The notes under the pieces are model-generated. The model saw only the letters and a program-made list of their open reading frames with translations. It was not told the DNA's origin and did not search any database. Below, piece by piece: positions 10,946 to 22,305 of a stretch of 64,000 nucleotides of DNA (its first letter is position 1; every line of letters starts with the position of its first letter). Both the position numbers and the translations under genes were made by a program. The DNA comes from Stutzerimonas stutzeri TS44 (lineage in GTDB: Bacteria; Pseudomonadota; Gammaproteobacteria; Pseudomonadales; Pseudomonadaceae). The DNA lies in assembly GCA_000263395.1 (NCBI GenBank), contig AJXE01000023.1, positions 1 through 64,000 on the forward strand. Direction: 5' to 3'.

Positions 10946-12247
10946 TTATTGCAAAGTGTGTTGCTCCAGAAATTCCGTCGGTTGCTGCCCTTCGCGACTG
11001 AGCAGCCGATGCAGTTCGGCCCGCGGCAAGCGCACGTCAAGCAGACTACCACCCTCCTCGTCATGACTCTCGCCCTGCACGGCGCCAAGCTCGAACAGCT
11101 GGGCGCGCATGCGTCCCAGGCGCTGGGGCAGGCGCAGCGTGCCGACGAACAGATCGTTGCCGAGCAACTCGGCGATCGCCTGACGCAAGAGGTCCAGCCC
11201 CAGGCCGTCACGTGCCGAGACCCAGACCCGCTGCGGCCTGCCATCAGCATCGCGTTGAATTTGCGGCTCGATGCCCTCCATGAGATCGACCTTGTTGTAG
11301 ATCTCCAGGACGGGCAACTCGTCGGCGCCGATCTCCGCCAGCACGGCCAGAACCTGCTCGATCTGCTGATCGCGCTCAGGCTCATGGGCGTCGATCACGT
11401 GCAGCAGCAGATCGGCATTGCTGGATTCCTCCAGCGTCGCGCGAAACGACTCGACCAGCTTGTGCGGCAGGTGACGAATGAAACCCACCGTGTCCGCCAG
11501 GATTACCGGCCCGACATCCGGCAGTTCCAGGCGTCGCAGCGTCGGATCGAGCGTGGCGAACAGCTGGTTGGCTGCGTAGACCTCGGCCTCCGTGAGCGCA
11601 TTGAACAGCGTGGACTTGCCGGCGTTGGTGTAGCCGACCAGCGAAACCGAAGGGATGTCGGCGCGCTTGCGCCCGCGCCGCGCCTGCTCGCGCTGCCCAC
11701 GCACCTTCTCCAGGCGCTGCTTGATCTGGCGGATGCGTACCCGCAGCAGGCGCCGGTCGGTTTCCAGCTGAGTCTCGCCCGGACCGCGCAGACCGATACC
11801 GCCTTTCTGCCGTTCAAGGTGAGTCCAGCCACGAACCAGGCGTGTGCTCATATGCTCGAGCTGTGCCAGCTCGACCTGCAGCTTGCCTTCGTGGGTACGC
11901 GCGCGCTGAGCGAAGATATCGAGAATCAGGCCAGTGCGATCGAGTACGCGGCATTCCAGGACGCGCTCCAGGTTGCGCTCCTGACTGGGGGTCAGCGTGT
12001 GATTGAAGATCACCAGCTCGACCTCGCCCTCATGGACGAGATCGCGCAGCTCTTCGACCTTGCCGGTGCCGATCAGAAACTTCGCCGATGGCTGATGCCG
12101 GCTCACCGTGACGAAACCGACCCGCTCGGCGCCTGCCGAGCGGGCCAGTTCCTGAAACTCCTGGGGATCCTCGCGCGCCGCGGGGTCCTGGCCCTCCAGA
12201 TGAACCAGAATGGCCCGTTCCCCACCACCGGGACGTTCGAAGAACAA
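10946..12247 (-). CDS. hflX: GTPase HflX (ribosome rescue / heat-shock splitting factor)
   Basis: This 433-residue GTPase binds the 50S subunit and splits stalled ribosomes under stress. It has the HflX N-terminal domain with a glycine-rich linker (GGIGLRGPGETQLETDRR, about 165-185). The G-domain has G1 VGYTNAGKS, G3 DTVGF and G4 NKVD, and a short C-terminal domain follows. The start MFFERPGGGERAILVHLEGQ is typical of Pseudomonas. It begins 11 bases after the hfq stop, so it is probably co-transcribed with hfq. Confidence 0.96.
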   Translation of the reverse strand: MFFERPGGGERAILVHLEGQDPAAREDPQEFQELARSAGAERVGFVTVSRHQPSAKFLIGTGKVEELRDLVHEGEVELVIFNHTLTPSQERNLERVLECRVLDRTGLILDIFAQRARTHEGKLQVELAQLEHMSTRLVRGWTHLERQKGGIGLRGPGETQLETDRRLLRVRIRQIKQRLEKVRGQREQARRGRKRADIPSVSLVGYTNAGKSTLFNALTEAEVYAANQLFATLDPTLRRLELPDVGPVILADTVGFIRHLPHKLVESFRATLEESSNADLLLHVIDAHEPERDQQIEQVLAVLAEIGADELPVLEIYNKVDLMEGIEPQIQRDADGRPQRVWVSARDGLGLDLLRQAIAELLGNDLFVGTLRLPQRLGRMRAQLFELGAVQGESHDEEGGSLLDVRLPRAELHRLLSREGQQPTEFLEQHTLQ

Positions 12248-12258
12248 AGACGCCTACC

Positions 12259-12525
<267 letters not shown>

Positions 12526-12603
12526 TTAGAGGATCTTTAATTCAATAATTTCTGGATAAACCGACGATCCACTTGCCTGAGAATAGACGGTCAATTTGCA
12601 GTG

Positions 12604-13575
12604 TCAGCTCAATATGGAGAGCGATTGCAGGTATTTCAATGCTCGCGGCAGATTGTCGCGTGACAGGCTGTCCAGCCAGTCAACTTCGCCCCAGCCACGC
12701 AGCCAGGTGAACTGCCGCTTGGCCAGTTGCCGGGTCGCGATGATGCCGCGCTGAATCATCTCGTCCCTGGACAGGTTTCCATCCAGGTAGTCCCATACTT
12801 GCCGATAGCCCACCGCCCGGATCGACGGCAACCCGGCGTGCAGATCGCCACGGCAACGCAGGGCTTCGACTTCTTCGATAAAGCCCTGTTCAACCATGCG
12901 AAGGAAACGTTGCTCGATGCGCTGATGCAGAACCGACCGCTGTGCCGGAGCGATGGACAAGTGCGCGACAGTATAAGGCAAGACGCCCGCGCCAGGCGCG
13001 CCCGCGGCAGCTTTTTGCGCGCATTGTCGGGCGCGATGCTCGCTCATGGTCAATCCGCTGACGCGATAGACCTCCAGCGCACGCACCAGCCGTTGCGGAT
13101 CGTTGGGATGGATGCGCGCCGCCGACTGCGGATCGATTTCGGCAAGCATGCGATGCAGCGCCGGCAAGCCTTCCTGCGCGGCCAGCGCCTCCAGCTCGGC
13201 GCGCACCTGCGCATCGGCCGCCGGCATGTCGGCCAGGCCATCGCGCAGCGCCTTGAAATACAGCATGGTGCCGCCGACCAGCAGCGGAATGCGGCCCGCC
13301 GCGGTGATTTCCGCCATCGCCGCCAGCGCGTCGGCGCTGAATTCCGCTGCCGAGTAGCTCTGCGCCGGGTCGAGAATATCCACCAGACGATGCGGATAGG
13401 TGGCCAGCACCTCACGGGAAGGCTTGGCGGTACCGATGTCCATGCCGCGATAGACCAGCGCCGAGTCGACACTGATCAGCTCACAGGGCAGTACACGCGC
13501 CAGCTCCAGCGCAAGATCGGTCTTGCCGGAGGCGGTGGGGCCCATCAGGAAGATGGCGGGAGGCAGGCGGGACAT
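12604..13575 (-). CDS. miaA: tRNA dimethylallyltransferase
   Basis: This 323-residue enzyme adds a dimethylallyl group to A37 of tRNAs that read codons starting with U. The P-loop [15 protein letters not shown] is at the N-terminus, and the [17 protein letters not shown] motif follows. The start [18 protein letters not shown] at 13575 fits the family; the in-frame ATG at 13602 (MPPLAASPP) is a possible longer start, and neither has a strong ribosome-binding site. It lies between mutL and hfq, as in most gammaproteobacteria. Confidence 0.95.
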   Translation of the reverse strand: MSRLPPAIFLMGPTASGKTDLALELARVLPCELISVDSALVYRGMDIGTAKPSREVLATYPHRLVDILDPAQSYSAAEFSADALAAMAEITAAGRIPLLVGGTMLYFKALRDGLADMPAADAQVRAELEALAAQEGLPALHRMLAEIDPQSAARIHPNDPQRLVRALEVYRVSGLTMSEHRARQCAQKAAAGAPGAGVLPYTVAHLSIAPAQRSVLHQRIEQRFLRMVEQGFIEEVEALRCRGDLHAGLPSIRAVGYRQVWDYLDGNLSRDEMIQRGIIATRQLAKRQFTWLRGWGEVDWLDSLSRDNLPRALKYLQSLSILS

Positions 13576-13607
13576 CGGCGGGCTCGCGGCGAGGGGCGGC
13601 ATAGTTT

Positions 13608-13635
13608 CAAGCTGCAAGCTGCAAGCTGCAAGCTG
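13608..13635. repeat. Heptamer tandem repeat (CAAGCTG x4)
   Basis: Four perfect head-to-tail copies of CAAGCTG lie between the mutL stop and the miaA start, just upstream of miaA. Similar short AGCTTGCAGCTTG runs are, from memory, common between Pseudomonas genes. No function is shown here. Confidence 0.9.
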
Positions 13636-13661
13636 CTCGTCGTGCGCGGGTGCAGCCAGGA

Positions 13662-15539
13662 CTAGCGCCCGCGCAGGAACAGCCGGTCCAGTTCGTCCAT
13701 GCCCAGCTGCGTCCAGGTCGGGCGGCCGTGGTTGCACTGGCCGCTACGCTCGGTCTGCTCCATGTCGCGCAGCAGGGCATTCATCTCCGGTAGCGTCAGG
13801 CGACGATTGGCACGCACCGCGCCGTGGCAGGCCATCGTTGCCAGCAGCTCGTTCAGATGCGCCTGGATGCGGTCGCTGGTGCCGTATTCGAGCAGATCGG
13901 CCAGCACATCGGTCACCAGCCGAGTCGCCTCGGCCTGCTTGAGCAGCGCCGGCGTCTGGCGGATCGCCAGGGTTTCGGGGCCCAGGCGCTGCAACTCGAA
14001 GCCGAGCTTCTGGAACCACTGGCCGTGTTCTTCGGCGCAATCGGCCTCGCGCTGACTCACGGCGATGGACTCGGGCACCAGCAGCGGCTGGCCGCGCAGG
14101 CCCTCGCTGGCCATCGCGGTTTTCAGACGCTCATAGGTGATGCGCTCGTGGGCGGCGTGCATGTCCACCAGCACCATGCCCTGGGCGTTCTCCGCCAGGA
14201 TGTAGATGCCCTTGAGCTGCGCCAGCGCATAGCCCAGCGGCGGCACATCGTCCTGGCTGGCCGGCAACGGCGCGGGGCCGGCTTCCGGTAGCGGGGCGAA
14301 GAACTCCCGATAGGCACCCTGGGCCTCGGCGGTATGGCCGCCGGAGGCCGGACGCTGCATCTGATAGCCAGCCCCGGCACCGCGCCACGCTGGCGCTTCG
14401 CCCGGCGCGCGTTCAGGCACGCTGGTCGACAGGCTCATCTCGTTCTGCCCGGCGAACTCGCCAGCGGCCGCACCGCTGAGCGGGCTCACCGATGTCACGC
14501 TGGCCGGCGCCGCCAACTGGTCTTCGGGGCGCACGTCGCCCAGCGCGCGGTGCAGCGTGCCATAGAGGAAGTCATGCACCATGCGGCTGTCGCGAAAGCG
14601 CACCTCGTGCTTGGTCGGGTGCACGTTGACGTCCACCACCGCCGGATCGACATCGAGGAACAGCACGAACGTCGGATGCCGGCCGTTGAACAGCACATCG
14701 CGATAGGCCTGGCGCACCGCGTGGGCGACCAGCTTGTCACGCACCATGCGGCCGTTGACATAGAAGTACTGCAGATCGGCCTGACTGCGCGAGAACGTCG
14801 GCAGACCGACCCAGCCCCACAGGCGCAGGCCGTTGCGCTCGATCTCGACCGGCAGCGCCTGCTCGAGAAACGCCGCCCCGCATACTGCCGCCACCCGCCG
14901 CGCGCGCGCCGCGTCGTCGCTTGCCTGGTGCAGCGCCAGTACCGCCTTGCCGTTGTGGCGCAGGTGGAAAGCGACATCGAAACGCGCCAGCGCCAGACGC
15001 TTGATCACTTCCTGCAGATGGTCGAACTCGGTCTTCTCGGTGCGCAGGAACTTGCGCCGCGCCGGCGTATTGAAGAATAGGTCACGCACTTCCACCGAGG
15101 TGCCGACCGGATGCGCCGCCGGCTGCACCCGCGCCTCCATCTCGCGGCCTTCGGTTTCCACCTGCCAGGCCTCAGCGGCTTCGACCGTGCGCGAGGTCAG
15201 CGTCAGGCGCGAGACGGAGCTGATCGAGGCCAGCGCCTCGCCGCGAAAACCCAGACTCATTACCCGCTCGAGGTCTTCCAGATCACGGATCTTGCTGGTC
15301 GCATGGCGCGCCAGGGCCAGCGGCAGGTCGTCCGCTGGGATGCCACAGCCGTCGTCGCGCACGCGCAGCAGCTTGACCCCGCCCTGCTCGACATCCACCT
15401 CGATGCGCGTCGCGCCGGAATCCAGGCTGTTCTCCAGCAGCTCCTTGATCACCGAGGCCGGCCGCTCGACTACTTCGCCAGCGGCGATCTGGTTCGCCAG
15501 CCGCGGGCTCAGCAGCTGGATGCGAGGCGTCACGCTCAT
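13662..15539 (-). CDS. mutL: DNA mismatch repair protein MutL
   Basis: This 625-residue GHKL ATPase links MutS mismatch recognition to strand cutting. The N-terminal ATPase motifs are intact: [24 protein letters not shown] and [17 protein letters not shown] variable Pro/Ala/Glu linker (about 340-430) leads to the dimerisation domain. That domain holds [15 protein letters not shown], which resembles the DQHA(X)2E(X)4E endonuclease motif of MutH-less bacteria such as Pseudomonas. Its ATG overlaps the amiB stop by four bases. Confidence 0.96.
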   Translation of the reverse strand: MSVTPRIQLLSPRLANQIAAGEVVERPASVIKELLENSLDSGATRIEVDVEQGGVKLLRVRDDGCGIPADDLPLALARHATSKIRDLEDLERVMSLGFRGEALASISSVSRLTLTSRTVEAAEAWQVETEGREMEARVQPAAHPVGTSVEVRDLFFNTPARRKFLRTEKTEFDHLQEVIKRLALARFDVAFHLRHNGKAVLALHQASDDAARARRVAAVCGAAFLEQALPVEIERNGLRLWGWVGLPTFSRSQADLQYFYVNGRMVRDKLVAHAVRQAYRDVLFNGRHPTFVLFLDVDPAVVDVNVHPTKHEVRFRDSRMVHDFLYGTLHRALGDVRPEDQLAAPASVTSVSPLSGAAAGEFAGQNEMSLSTSVPERAPGEAPAWRGAGAGYQMQRPASGGHTAEAQGAYREFFAPLPEAGPAPLPASQDDVPPLGYALAQLKGIYILAENAQGMVLVDMHAAHERITYERLKTAMASEGLRGQPLLVPESIAVSQREADCAEEHGQWFQKLGFELQRLGPETLAIRQTPALLKQAEATRLVTDVLADLLEYGTSDRIQAHLNELLATMACHGAVRANRRLTLPEMNALLRDMEQTERSGQCNHGRPTWTQLGMDELDRLFLRGR

Positions 15540-16969
15540 GGCTGGGAGGCCAGCGTGGTGGCCGGGATGCTGAGCGTCTGACCGACCTTGATGGTGTCGT
15601 TGCGCATCTGATTGGCGCTGCGCAGCGCGGCCAGGCTGACCTGATAGCGCTCGGCGAGCAGCGCCAGGCTCTCGCCGGAGCGCACCACATGCTCGCGCGG
15701 ACCGATGGCGAGCTTGCCGGCGTCACGCAGCCAGGCGACATAAGTGCCCGGCGGCGGATTTTCGTGGAAGAACTGCCGCACGCCGCTGTGGATCGAGCGC
15801 GCCAGCGACTGCTGATGGCTGGCCGTCTGCAGCTTGCGCGCCTCGGATGGGTTGGAGATGAAGCCGGTCTCGACCAGGATCGAGGGGATGTCCGGCGACT
15901 TCAGCACCATGAAGCCGGCCTGCTCGACGCGGCGCTTGTGCAGCGGCGTGATGCGGCCCATGTTGCTCAGCACCTTCTGCCCGACGTTGAGGCTGGAAGA
16001 CAGCGAGGCGGTCATCGACAGGTCCAGCAGCACGCCGGCGAGCATCTGGTCCTTGTCGTCGAGGCTGACATTGCCGGCGCCGCCGATCAGGTCCGAACGG
16101 TTCTCGCTGTCGGCCAGCCAGCGCGCCGTCTCGGAGGTGGCGCCGCGGTCGGACAGGGCGAATACCGAAGCGCCGTACGCCGACGAGCGCGGCGCGGCGT
16201 CGGCATGCACCGAGACGAACAGATCGGCACCCTTCCGGCGAGCGATTTCGGTGCGCTTGCGCAGCGGAATGAAGTAGTCGCCGGTGCGCACCAGCTCGGC
16301 GCGGAAGCCCTTCTCGGCATTGATCTGCCGTTGCAGCTCCTTGGCGATTTGCAGCACCACGGTCTTCTCGTAGATCTTGCCCGGGCCGATGGCGCCCGGG
16401 TCCTCGCCGCCGTGACCGGCATCGATGGCAATGACCACGTCACGCTTGCCGCCCGGCGACACCGGCAACTTGACCGCGGGCAGCGTCGGCGACACCGGCG
16501 GCACCGGTTTGGCGGGCGCACTGTTGGCCGGCACCCGGGCGACGGGCGCGGCTGCGCCTTGGTCGAACAGGTCGACCACCAGACGATGCCCGTACTGCTG
16601 GTTCGGAGCCAGAGTGAAGCTCTTCGGCGAGACGGGCGCCTTGAGGTCGATCACCACGCGCAGCGTGTCCGCGTCGTGCTGCCCGGCGCGCAAGGCGGCG
16701 ACCGGCGTGTTCTGCAGGGCCAGCTGGTCGAACTGCGCCTTGAGCGTGGCGTCGGTGACATCGATGACGATGCGGTGCGGCGCCTCGAGCGTGAAGACGT
16801 TGTGCTTCACCGGCCCCGACAGGTCGAACACCAGCCGCGTGTTGTCCGGTGCGCGCCACAGGCGCACGCTTTGCACGTCGGTGGCAGCGAAAACCTGCAC
16901 GGCAGCCAGCAGGATCGCCAAACCGCTAACCAGCGCGCGTATGCGCATACCCAACCTCATGCGTTTCAT
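15536..16969 (-). CDS. amiB: N-acetylmuramoyl-L-alanine amidase (AmiB/C type) with LysM
   Basis: This 477-residue periplasmic enzyme cuts the amide bond between muramic acid and the stem peptide to separate daughter cells. It has a signal peptide (about 1-30), an AMIN domain (about 35-125) and a Pro/Ala linker. The Amidase_3 domain has zinc ligands in [18 protein letters not shown] and [10 protein letters not shown]-terminal LysM (about 430-475) binds peptidoglycan. The ATG at 16969 overlaps the tsaE stop as ATGA, which fixes the start; later in-frame ATGs exist. In Pseudomonas this amidase is activated by EnvC/NlpD-type proteins. Confidence 0.94.
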   Translation of the reverse strand: MKRMRLGMRIRALVSGLAILLAAVQVFAATDVQSVRLWRAPDNTRLVFDLSGPVKHNVFTLEAPHRIVIDVTDATLKAQFDQLALQNTPVAALRAGQHDADTLRVVIDLKAPVSPKSFTLAPNQQYGHRLVVDLFDQGAAAPVARVPANSAPAKPVPPVSPTLPAVKLPVSPGGKRDVVIAIDAGHGGEDPGAIGPGKIYEKTVVLQIAKELQRQINAEKGFRAELVRTGDYFIPLRKRTEIARRKGADLFVSVHADAAPRSSAYGASVFALSDRGATSETARWLADSENRSDLIGGAGNVSLDDKDQMLAGVLLDLSMTASLSSSLNVGQKVLSNMGRITPLHKRRVEQAGFMVLKSPDIPSILVETGFISNPSEARKLQTASHQQSLARSIHSGVRQFFHENPPPGTYVAWLRDAGKLAIGPREHVVRSGESLALLAERYQVSLAALRSANQMRNDTIKVGQTLSIPATTLASQP

Positions 16970-17436
16970 TGATTTCCGGCGGTCAGGACGACGCACCAGG
17001 TGTCACCGCGTTCGCCCCGCGGCGACAGGCGCAGCATACGGCCGGCCCCATGCGGCGTAATGGTAATGTCCAGGTCGGCCTTTGGCAAAACGCCGGCACC
17101 GCGCTCCGGCCACTCGACCAGGCACAGCGCGTCCCCCTCGAAATAGTCGCGAATGCCGAGAAATTCCAGTTCCTCGGGGTCGACCAGTCGGTATAGATCG
17201 AAGTGGAACACCCGCACGTCGCCGATCTCGTAAGGCTCGACCAGGGTGAAGGTCGGACTCTTGACCTTGCCCTCGTGGCCGAAGCCGCGGATCAGCCCGC
17301 GCGACAGCGTGGTCTTGCCGGCGCCGAGATCGCCGTGCAGATAAATGACCCCGCGCCCACCGGTCGCCTGCGCGATCCGCGCGCCCAACGCGAGCATGGC
17401 CGACTCGTCTTCGGCGTACAGCGTCACTTCAGGCAT
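16966..17436 (-). CDS. tsaE: tRNA t6A biosynthesis ATPase TsaE
   Basis: This 156-residue P-loop ATPase (Walker [14 protein letters not shown]) works with TsaB and TsaD to make N6-threonylcarbamoyl-adenosine at position 37 of ANN-decoding tRNAs. It overlaps nnr by 13 bases on one side and amiB by four on the other. The nnr-tsaE-amiB-mutL-miaA-hfq order is the classic enterobacterial/Pseudomonas superoperon. Confidence 0.95.
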   Translation of the reverse strand: MPEVTLYAEDESAMLALGARIAQATGGRGVIYLHGDLGAGKTTLSRGLIRGFGHEGKVKSPTFTLVEPYEIGDVRVFHFDLYRLVDPEELEFLGIRDYFEGDALCLVEWPERGAGVLPKADLDITITPHGAGRMLRLSPRGERGDTWCVVLTAGNQ

Positions 17437-18914
17437 GGCGACTGCCCCTCGAGCAACTGACGGATCACGGGAAGCAGATCGGCGGCGGCCAGGCCCCGCC
17501 CCTGCTCACCGAGACGCTCGCCGGCCGCAGCATGCAGCCAGGCGCCCAGGCAGGCCGCGTCGAAGGGCGCCAGGTCCTGCGCCAGCAAGGCGCCGATGAC
17601 ACCGGCCAGCACATCACCGAGGCCGGCACTGGCCATCGCCGGATGACCGCGGTCGCACAGCGCCAGCCGTCCGTCCGGTGCGGCGATCAGCGTGCCGGCG
17701 CCCTTGAGCAGCGCCACGCAGGCATAACGCCGGGCCAGCTCGCGCGCTGCTGCCGGACGATCGACCTGTACCTCGGCGACCGTACATTGCAGCAACCGCG
17801 CCGCCTCGCCCGGATGCGGCGTGATCACGCAGCCGGTCGGCAGTTGGACGCCGCCGGCCGCCAGCAGGTTCAGCGCATCGGCGTCCCACAGCTGCGGCAG
17901 CCCGCACTGCGCCGCCAGCGACAGCAGACTGCGCCCCCACGGCGCCTGACCAAGCCCGGGGCCGACCACCAATACATCGGCGCGCTCGACCAGCGTCGTC
18001 AGGCTATAGGTCGACTCGACCCCGCTGCACATGATCTCCGGGCGACGCACCAGCGAAGCGGTGACATGCTCCGGTCGGGTCGCCAGGCTCACCATGCCGG
18101 CGCCGCCACGCAATGCCGCCTCGGCGCTGAGCAAGGCCGCGCCGCCGGTGCCCAGATCGCCGCCGATCACCAGCACCTGACCGAAGCTGCCCTTGTGCGC
18201 GGTAGGCGCACGCGGCGCGATCCGCGCCAGCGAGCCGTGATCGAGACGTACAGCCTCGCTCGCCACCTGCGCGACGATTCCCGGATCGGCCTGCAGATCG
18301 TCGAACACCAGCGTGCCGACGCGATCAGGGCCCTCGGCAGTGAACAAGCCGAGCTTGAGACCGATGAAGGTGACACTCAGATCGGCACGCACCGCCTGCC
18401 CGAGCACCTGTCCGGTATCGGCGCAGAGTCCGCTGGGCAGATCGATGGCCAGCACCGGCAGGCCGCTGGCGTTGATCGTCGCGATCGCGCCAGCATAGGG
18501 CTCACGCACGGCGCCGGAAATACCCGTCCCGAGCAGCGCATCCACCAACACGCCCTGCAGCGCCACCGCGGCATGCCAGGGCTCGATACTCACACCGCAC
18601 CCTCGTGCTTCGGCCAGCGCCTGCGCGGCATCGCCCTGCAAGGCCTGGACATCGCCCACCCCCAGCACCCGCACCTGCCAGCCGGCGCGCTGCGCCAATG
18701 CCGCGACGAGATAGCCGTCACCGGCATTGTTGCCACGCCCGGCCAGCACGGTGACAGCCCCGGCATCGGGCCAGCGTCGGCGCAGGGCGCGCCAGGCGGC
18801 ATGGGCGGCACGCTGCATCAGCTCGAAACCGGGGGTGCCGCCGGCGATCAGGCGCGCATCGAGTTCGCGCACCTGGGCGGCGGTGTACAGGGCGACGGGC
18901 AGGGAATCGGTCAT
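17424..18914 (-). CDS. nnr: Bifunctional NAD(P)H-hydrate repair enzyme (epimerase/dehydratase)
   Basis: This 496-residue protein repairs hydrated NAD(P)H. The N-terminal YjeF epimerase domain (about 1-215) contains the [13 protein letters not shown] and [11 protein letters not shown] motifs. The C-terminal ribokinase-like ADP-dependent dehydratase domain (about 225-490) contains [14 protein letters not shown] and the [19 protein letters not shown] motif. I prefer the ATG at 18914; an in-frame ATG at 18929 is possible, and neither has a clear ribosome-binding site. It is divergent from queG and first in the leftward operon. Confidence 0.94.
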   Translation of the reverse strand: MTDSLPVALYTAAQVRELDARLIAGGTPGFELMQRAAHAAWRALRRRWPDAGAVTVLAGRGNNAGDGYLVAALAQRAGWQVRVLGVGDVQALQGDAAQALAEARGCGVSIEPWHAAVALQGVLVDALLGTGISGAVREPYAGAIATINASGLPVLAIDLPSGLCADTGQVLGQAVRADLSVTFIGLKLGLFTAEGPDRVGTLVFDDLQADPGIVAQVASEAVRLDHGSLARIAPRAPTAHKGSFGQVLVIGGDLGTGGAALLSAEAALRGGAGMVSLATRPEHVTASLVRRPEIMCSGVESTYSLTTLVERADVLVVGPGLGQAPWGRSLLSLAAQCGLPQLWDADALNLLAAGGVQLPTGCVITPHPGEAARLLQCTVAEVQVDRPAAARELARRYACVALLKGAGTLIAAPDGRLALCDRGHPAMASAGLGDVLAGVIGALLAQDLAPFDAACLGAWLHAAAGERLGEQGRGLAAADLLPVIRQLLEGQSPCLK

Positions 18915-18988
18915 CGTTGCTGGGATCATCGCGGCGGAATGTCTGGCAGAATTATACGCACCCGCCCGCCACGCCGCCGTACTCTCCG

Positions 18989-20077
18989 ATGCCCAGCCCC
19001 CCGATGCCCAGCCCCGCTCTCGACGCCGCCGCCCTCGCCCAGTCCATCAAGGAGTGGGGCCGCGAGCTCGGCTTCCAGCAGGTCGGCATCACCGGCGTCG
19101 ACCTCGGCGAGCATGAAGCGCACCTGGATGCCTGGCTGGCGGCCGGCTATCAGGGCGAGATGGATTACATGGCCGCGCACGGCAGCAAGCGTTCGCGGCC
19201 GGACGAGCTGGTGCCGGGCACGCTGCGGGTGATTTCGCTGCGCATGGATTACCTGCCCGGCGACACGCGCATGACCCAGCAGCTGGCCAGCCCGGAGAAG
19301 GCCTATGTCTCGCGCTATGCACTGGGTCGCGACTACCACAAGCTGATCCGCAAGCGCATCCAGCAGCTGGCCGAACGCATCCAGCAGGTGGTCGGCCCGC
19401 TGGGTTTTCGCGCGTTCGTCGACAGCGCGCCGGTGCTGGAAAAGGCCGCCGGACAACAGGCCGGACTCGGCTGGATCGGCAAGAACACCCTGCTGCTCAA
19501 CCGCAAGGCCGGCAGCTGGTTCTTCCTCGGCGAGCTGTTCGTCGACATCGCCCTGCCGGTCGACGAGCCGGTGACACGCGATCACTGCGGCAGCTGCCAC
19601 GCCTGCCTGGACGTTTGCCCGACCGAGGCATTCGTCGGCGAGCGGCTGCTGGATGCGCGGCGCTGCATCTCTTACCTGACCATCGAGCTGAAAGGGCCGA
19701 TCCCGGTCGAGCTGCGCGACAAGATCGGCAACCGCGTGTTCGGCTGCGACGACTGCCAGATCGTCTGTCCGTGGAACCGCTTCGCGCGGCCGACCGAGCA
19801 GCATGATTTCCAGCCGCGCCACAGCCTGGACAACGCCGACCTGGCGGTACTGTTCCGCTGGAGCGAAGAGGAATTTCTCAGCCGCACCGAAGGCTCACCG
19901 CTGCGCCGCGCCGGTTACGAGCGCTGGTTGCGCAACCTGGCGGTGGGCCTTGGCAATGCGCCGTCGAGCATTCCGGTGCTGGAGGCGCTCGAGGCGCGGC
20001 GTGACGATCCTTCCGAGCTGGTGCGCGAGCATGTCGAGTGGGCGCTGGCGCAACATGCCCGAGGCCGGACCGGCTGA
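18989..20077 (+). CDS. queG: Epoxyqueuosine reductase QueG
   Basis: This roughly 362-residue cobalamin- and iron-sulfur-dependent enzyme reduces epoxyqueuosine to queuosine in the wobble position of tRNAs for Asn, Asp, His and Tyr. Two [4Fe-4S] clusters are shown by CGSCHACLDVCP and FGCDDCQIVCP. The active-site region is FVDSAPVLEKAAGQQAGLGWIGKNT. ATG codons at 18989 and 19004 are both plausible starts, and a longer frame opens at 18917. It is divergent from nnr and ends 21 bases before the convergent ftsH-like gene. Confidence 0.94.
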   Translation: MPSPPMPSPALDAAALAQSIKEWGRELGFQQVGITGVDLGEHEAHLDAWLAAGYQGEMDYMAAHGSKRSRPDELVPGTLRVISLRMDYLPGDTRMTQQLASPEKAYVSRYALGRDYHKLIRKRIQQLAERIQQVVGPLGFRAFVDSAPVLEKAAGQQAGLGWIGKNTLLLNRKAGSWFFLGELFVDIALPVDEPVTRDHCGSCHACLDVCPTEAFVGERLLDARRCISYLTIELKGPIPVELRDKIGNRVFGCDDCQIVCPWNRFARPTEQHDFQPRHSLDNADLAVLFRWSEEEFLSRTEGSPLRRAGYERWLRNLAVGLGNAPSSIPVLEALEARRDDPSELVREHVEWALAQHARGRTG

Positions 20078-20098
20078 GCGACCGCCCCGGCTGGCGCG

Positions 20099-21922
20099 CT
20101 AGGCGACCGGCTGCGCGGCGCTCAGCGCGCGCAGCGCCTCGGCATCCAGTGTTTCCTGCTGCAGCAACTGGCGGGCACAGCGTTCGAGCAGTTCGCGTCG
20201 CGCCTCGAGCAGCGTCAGGCTGCGCTGGAAGGCGGACTGCACCAGCTCCTGCACCTCCTCATCGATCGCCGTCGCGGTGCTTTCCGCGTAATCGTGCTGC
20301 GGCTTCAGGCCGAGCAGCGCCTCGCTGCCGAGAAACGAATTGGGCTCGCGCTCCAGCGCCAGGTGGCCGAGGCGCCTGGACATGCCGTAGCGCGTGACCA
20401 TCGCGCGGGCGATGTCGGCGACGCGCGCCAGATCGTCCGCCGCGCCGGTGGACAGATGACTGAACACCAGCCACTCGGCGGCGCGCCCGCCGAGCAGCAC
20501 GGCCATCTTGTTCTCCAGTTCCTCGCGGGTCATCAGGAAGCGGTCCTCGGTCGGCCGCTGGATGGTGTAGCCCAGCGCCCCCATGCCGCGCGGAATGATC
20601 GACACCTTGTGCACCGGATCGACGCCCGGCAGCGCCATCGCCACCAGCGCATGGCCCATCTCGTGGTAGGCGACGATCTCGCGCTCGCGCGGGTTAAGCA
20701 GGCGGTTGCGCTTCTCCAGGCCGGCGACGATGCGCTCGATGGCGGCGTTGAAATCCTCCATGCCCACCGCCTCGGCATTGCGCCGGGTCGCCAGCAGCGT
20801 CGCCTCGTTGACCAGGTTGGCCAGATCGGCGCCAGTGAAGCCCGGCGTCAGCGCAGCGATAGCCTGCGGATCGACATCGGCGCCCAGCTTCGACTTCTTC
20901 AGGTGCACATGGAGAATCTGCACCCGGCCAATCTTGTCCGGCCGGTCCACCAGCACCTGGCGGTCGAAACGGCCGGCACGCAGCAGCGCCGGATCGAGGA
21001 TTTCCGGGCGGTTGGTGGCCGCCAGCAGCACCAGCCCACTGGAAGTGTCGAAGCCGTCCATCTCCACCAGCAGCTGGTTGAGCGTTTGCTCCTTCTCATC
21101 ATGCCCGCCGGACAGCGGCCCGGCACCGCGGGCGCGGCCGAGGGCGTCCAGCTCGTCAATGAAGATGATCGCCGGCGCCTGCGCGCGCGCCTGCTCGAAC
21201 AGATCGCGCACCCGCGCCGCGCCGACACCGACGAACAGCTCGACGAACTCCGAACCGGAAATGGAGAAGAACGGCACCCGCGCCTCGCCGGCCACGGCGC
21301 GCGCCAGCAGCGTCTTGCCGGTACCCGGCGGGCCGACCAGCAGCACGCCCTTGGGCATGCGTCCGCCGAGACGGCCGTAGCTCTGCGGATCGCGCAGGAA
21401 ATCGATGATCTCCTTCAGTTCGTCCTTGGCCTCGTCGACGCCGGCGACATCGGCGAAGCTCACCTTCATGTCGGTCTCGACGTAGACCCGCGCCTTGCTC
21501 TTGCCGATCTGCATCATGCCGCCACCGCCCATGCCGCTGCCGATGCGCCGCAGCAGGAACAGCCAGATACCGAAGAACAGCGCCGCCGGGACGATCCACG
21601 ACAGCAGGTCGCGCATCAGCGTGCTTTCCACCTTGCCGGTGTAGCGCACCGGAAACTGCTGCAGATGCTCGGCCAGCTGCGGCTCGACGCGATTGGCGAT
21701 GAAGCGGCGCTGACCGCCCGGCAGCGGCTGCTTGAGCGTGCCCTCGATGCGCCGCTCGGTAATCGCCAGCGACTCGACGCGACCATCCTTGAGATGCTGC
21801 TCGAATTCGCTGTAGGGGATGGTGGCGATCTCCTGCTGCGCCGACAGCAAGTACTGGATACCGATGAAGGCCAGGATGGCGATCAACCAGTAGCTCATGT
21901 GGAACTGGGCCTGCTCTTTCAC
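20099..21922 (-). CDS. FtsH-family ATP-dependent zinc metalloprotease (likely second copy)
   Basis: This 607-residue AAA+ protease has two membrane segments (about 10-27 and 107-125) flanking a periplasmic domain. The AAA module has Walker A GPPGTGKT (197-204), Walker [10 protein letters not shown] (about 252-260) and an SRH ending RAGRFDRQ. The M41 peptidase has the zinc site HEMGH (420-424). It starts with GTG at 21922, with AAGGAG seven bases upstream. The housekeeping Pseudomonas ftsH normally lies beside rlmE and folP, not here, so this is probably a paralogue. It resembles, from memory, accessory FtsH proteases on stress-tolerance islands. GC content does not mark it as recently acquired. 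Confidence 0.9.
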   Translation of the reverse strand: MKEQAQFHMSYWLIAILAFIGIQYLLSAQQEIATIPYSEFEQHLKDGRVESLAITERRIEGTLKQPLPGGQRRFIANRVEPQLAEHLQQFPVRYTGKVESTLMRDLLSWIVPAALFFGIWLFLLRRIGSGMGGGGMMQIGKSKARVYVETDMKVSFADVAGVDEAKDELKEIIDFLRDPQSYGRLGGRMPKGVLLVGPPGTGKTLLARAVAGEARVPFFSISGSEFVELFVGVGAARVRDLFEQARAQAPAIIFIDELDALGRARGAGPLSGGHDEKEQTLNQLLVEMDGFDTSSGLVLLAATNRPEILDPALLRAGRFDRQVLVDRPDKIGRVQILHVHLKKSKLGADVDPQAIAALTPGFTGADLANLVNEATLLATRRNAEAVGMEDFNAAIERIVAGLEKRNRLLNPREREIVAYHEMGHALVAMALPGVDPVHKVSIIPRGMGALGYTIQRPTEDRFLMTREELENKMAVLLGGRAAEWLVFSHLSTGAADDLARVADIARAMVTRYGMSRRLGHLALEREPNSFLGSEALLGLKPQHDYAESTATAIDEEVQELVQSAFQRSLTLLEARRELLERCARQLLQQETLDAEALRALSAAQPVA

Positions 21923-22005
21923 TCCTGCTCTCCTTGCACCAAGGGCGTTCGGCCGGATTATGCCTGTCGCGCCATCAACCGGCCTGGACCTGGATCAGTT
22001 ACACC

Positions 22006-22305
22006 TCAGAGACCGCCGCGCACACCCAGGCCGATACCCAGCTCGGTCGCCACCGCGAATGGCAGCAGCAGCGTGTCCATTACCGCGCTGGCCGGCAGGT
22101 CGAGCGCCGCATGCCGTGGCGCCTCGGCGCCGAAGCGCTCCAGCGGGCAACAGCCGCCATGAAGGCTGTACCAATCCAGGCGCGTGCCGGAATAGATGAT
22201 CGGCGCGCCGGGCTTGGCGGCATCCAGCGTGCGCACGGTCGCACAGCCGCCGAGCAGCGTCAGGGTGAGCAAGGACAGCAGCGTTCGACCGAGCATCTCA
22301 GTCAT
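22006..22305 (-). CDS. Small YceK/YidQ-type lipoprotein
   Basis: This roughly 99-residue protein has an N-terminal hydrophobic stretch ending in the lipobox LLGGC, so it should be lipidated and attached to a membrane. The middle part ([11 protein letters not shown], then [17 protein letters not shown]) is typical of the YceK/DUF1375 family, whose function is unknown. Its start overlaps the ubiX stop; ATG at 22305 or 22296 are both possible. It lies in a leftward run with ubiX and mpl. Confidence 0.82.
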   Translation of the reverse strand: MTEMLGRTLLSLLTLTLLGGCATVRTLDAAKPGAPIIYSGTRLDWYSLHGGCCPLERFGAEAPRHAALDLPASAVMDTLLLPFAVATELGIGLGVRGGL

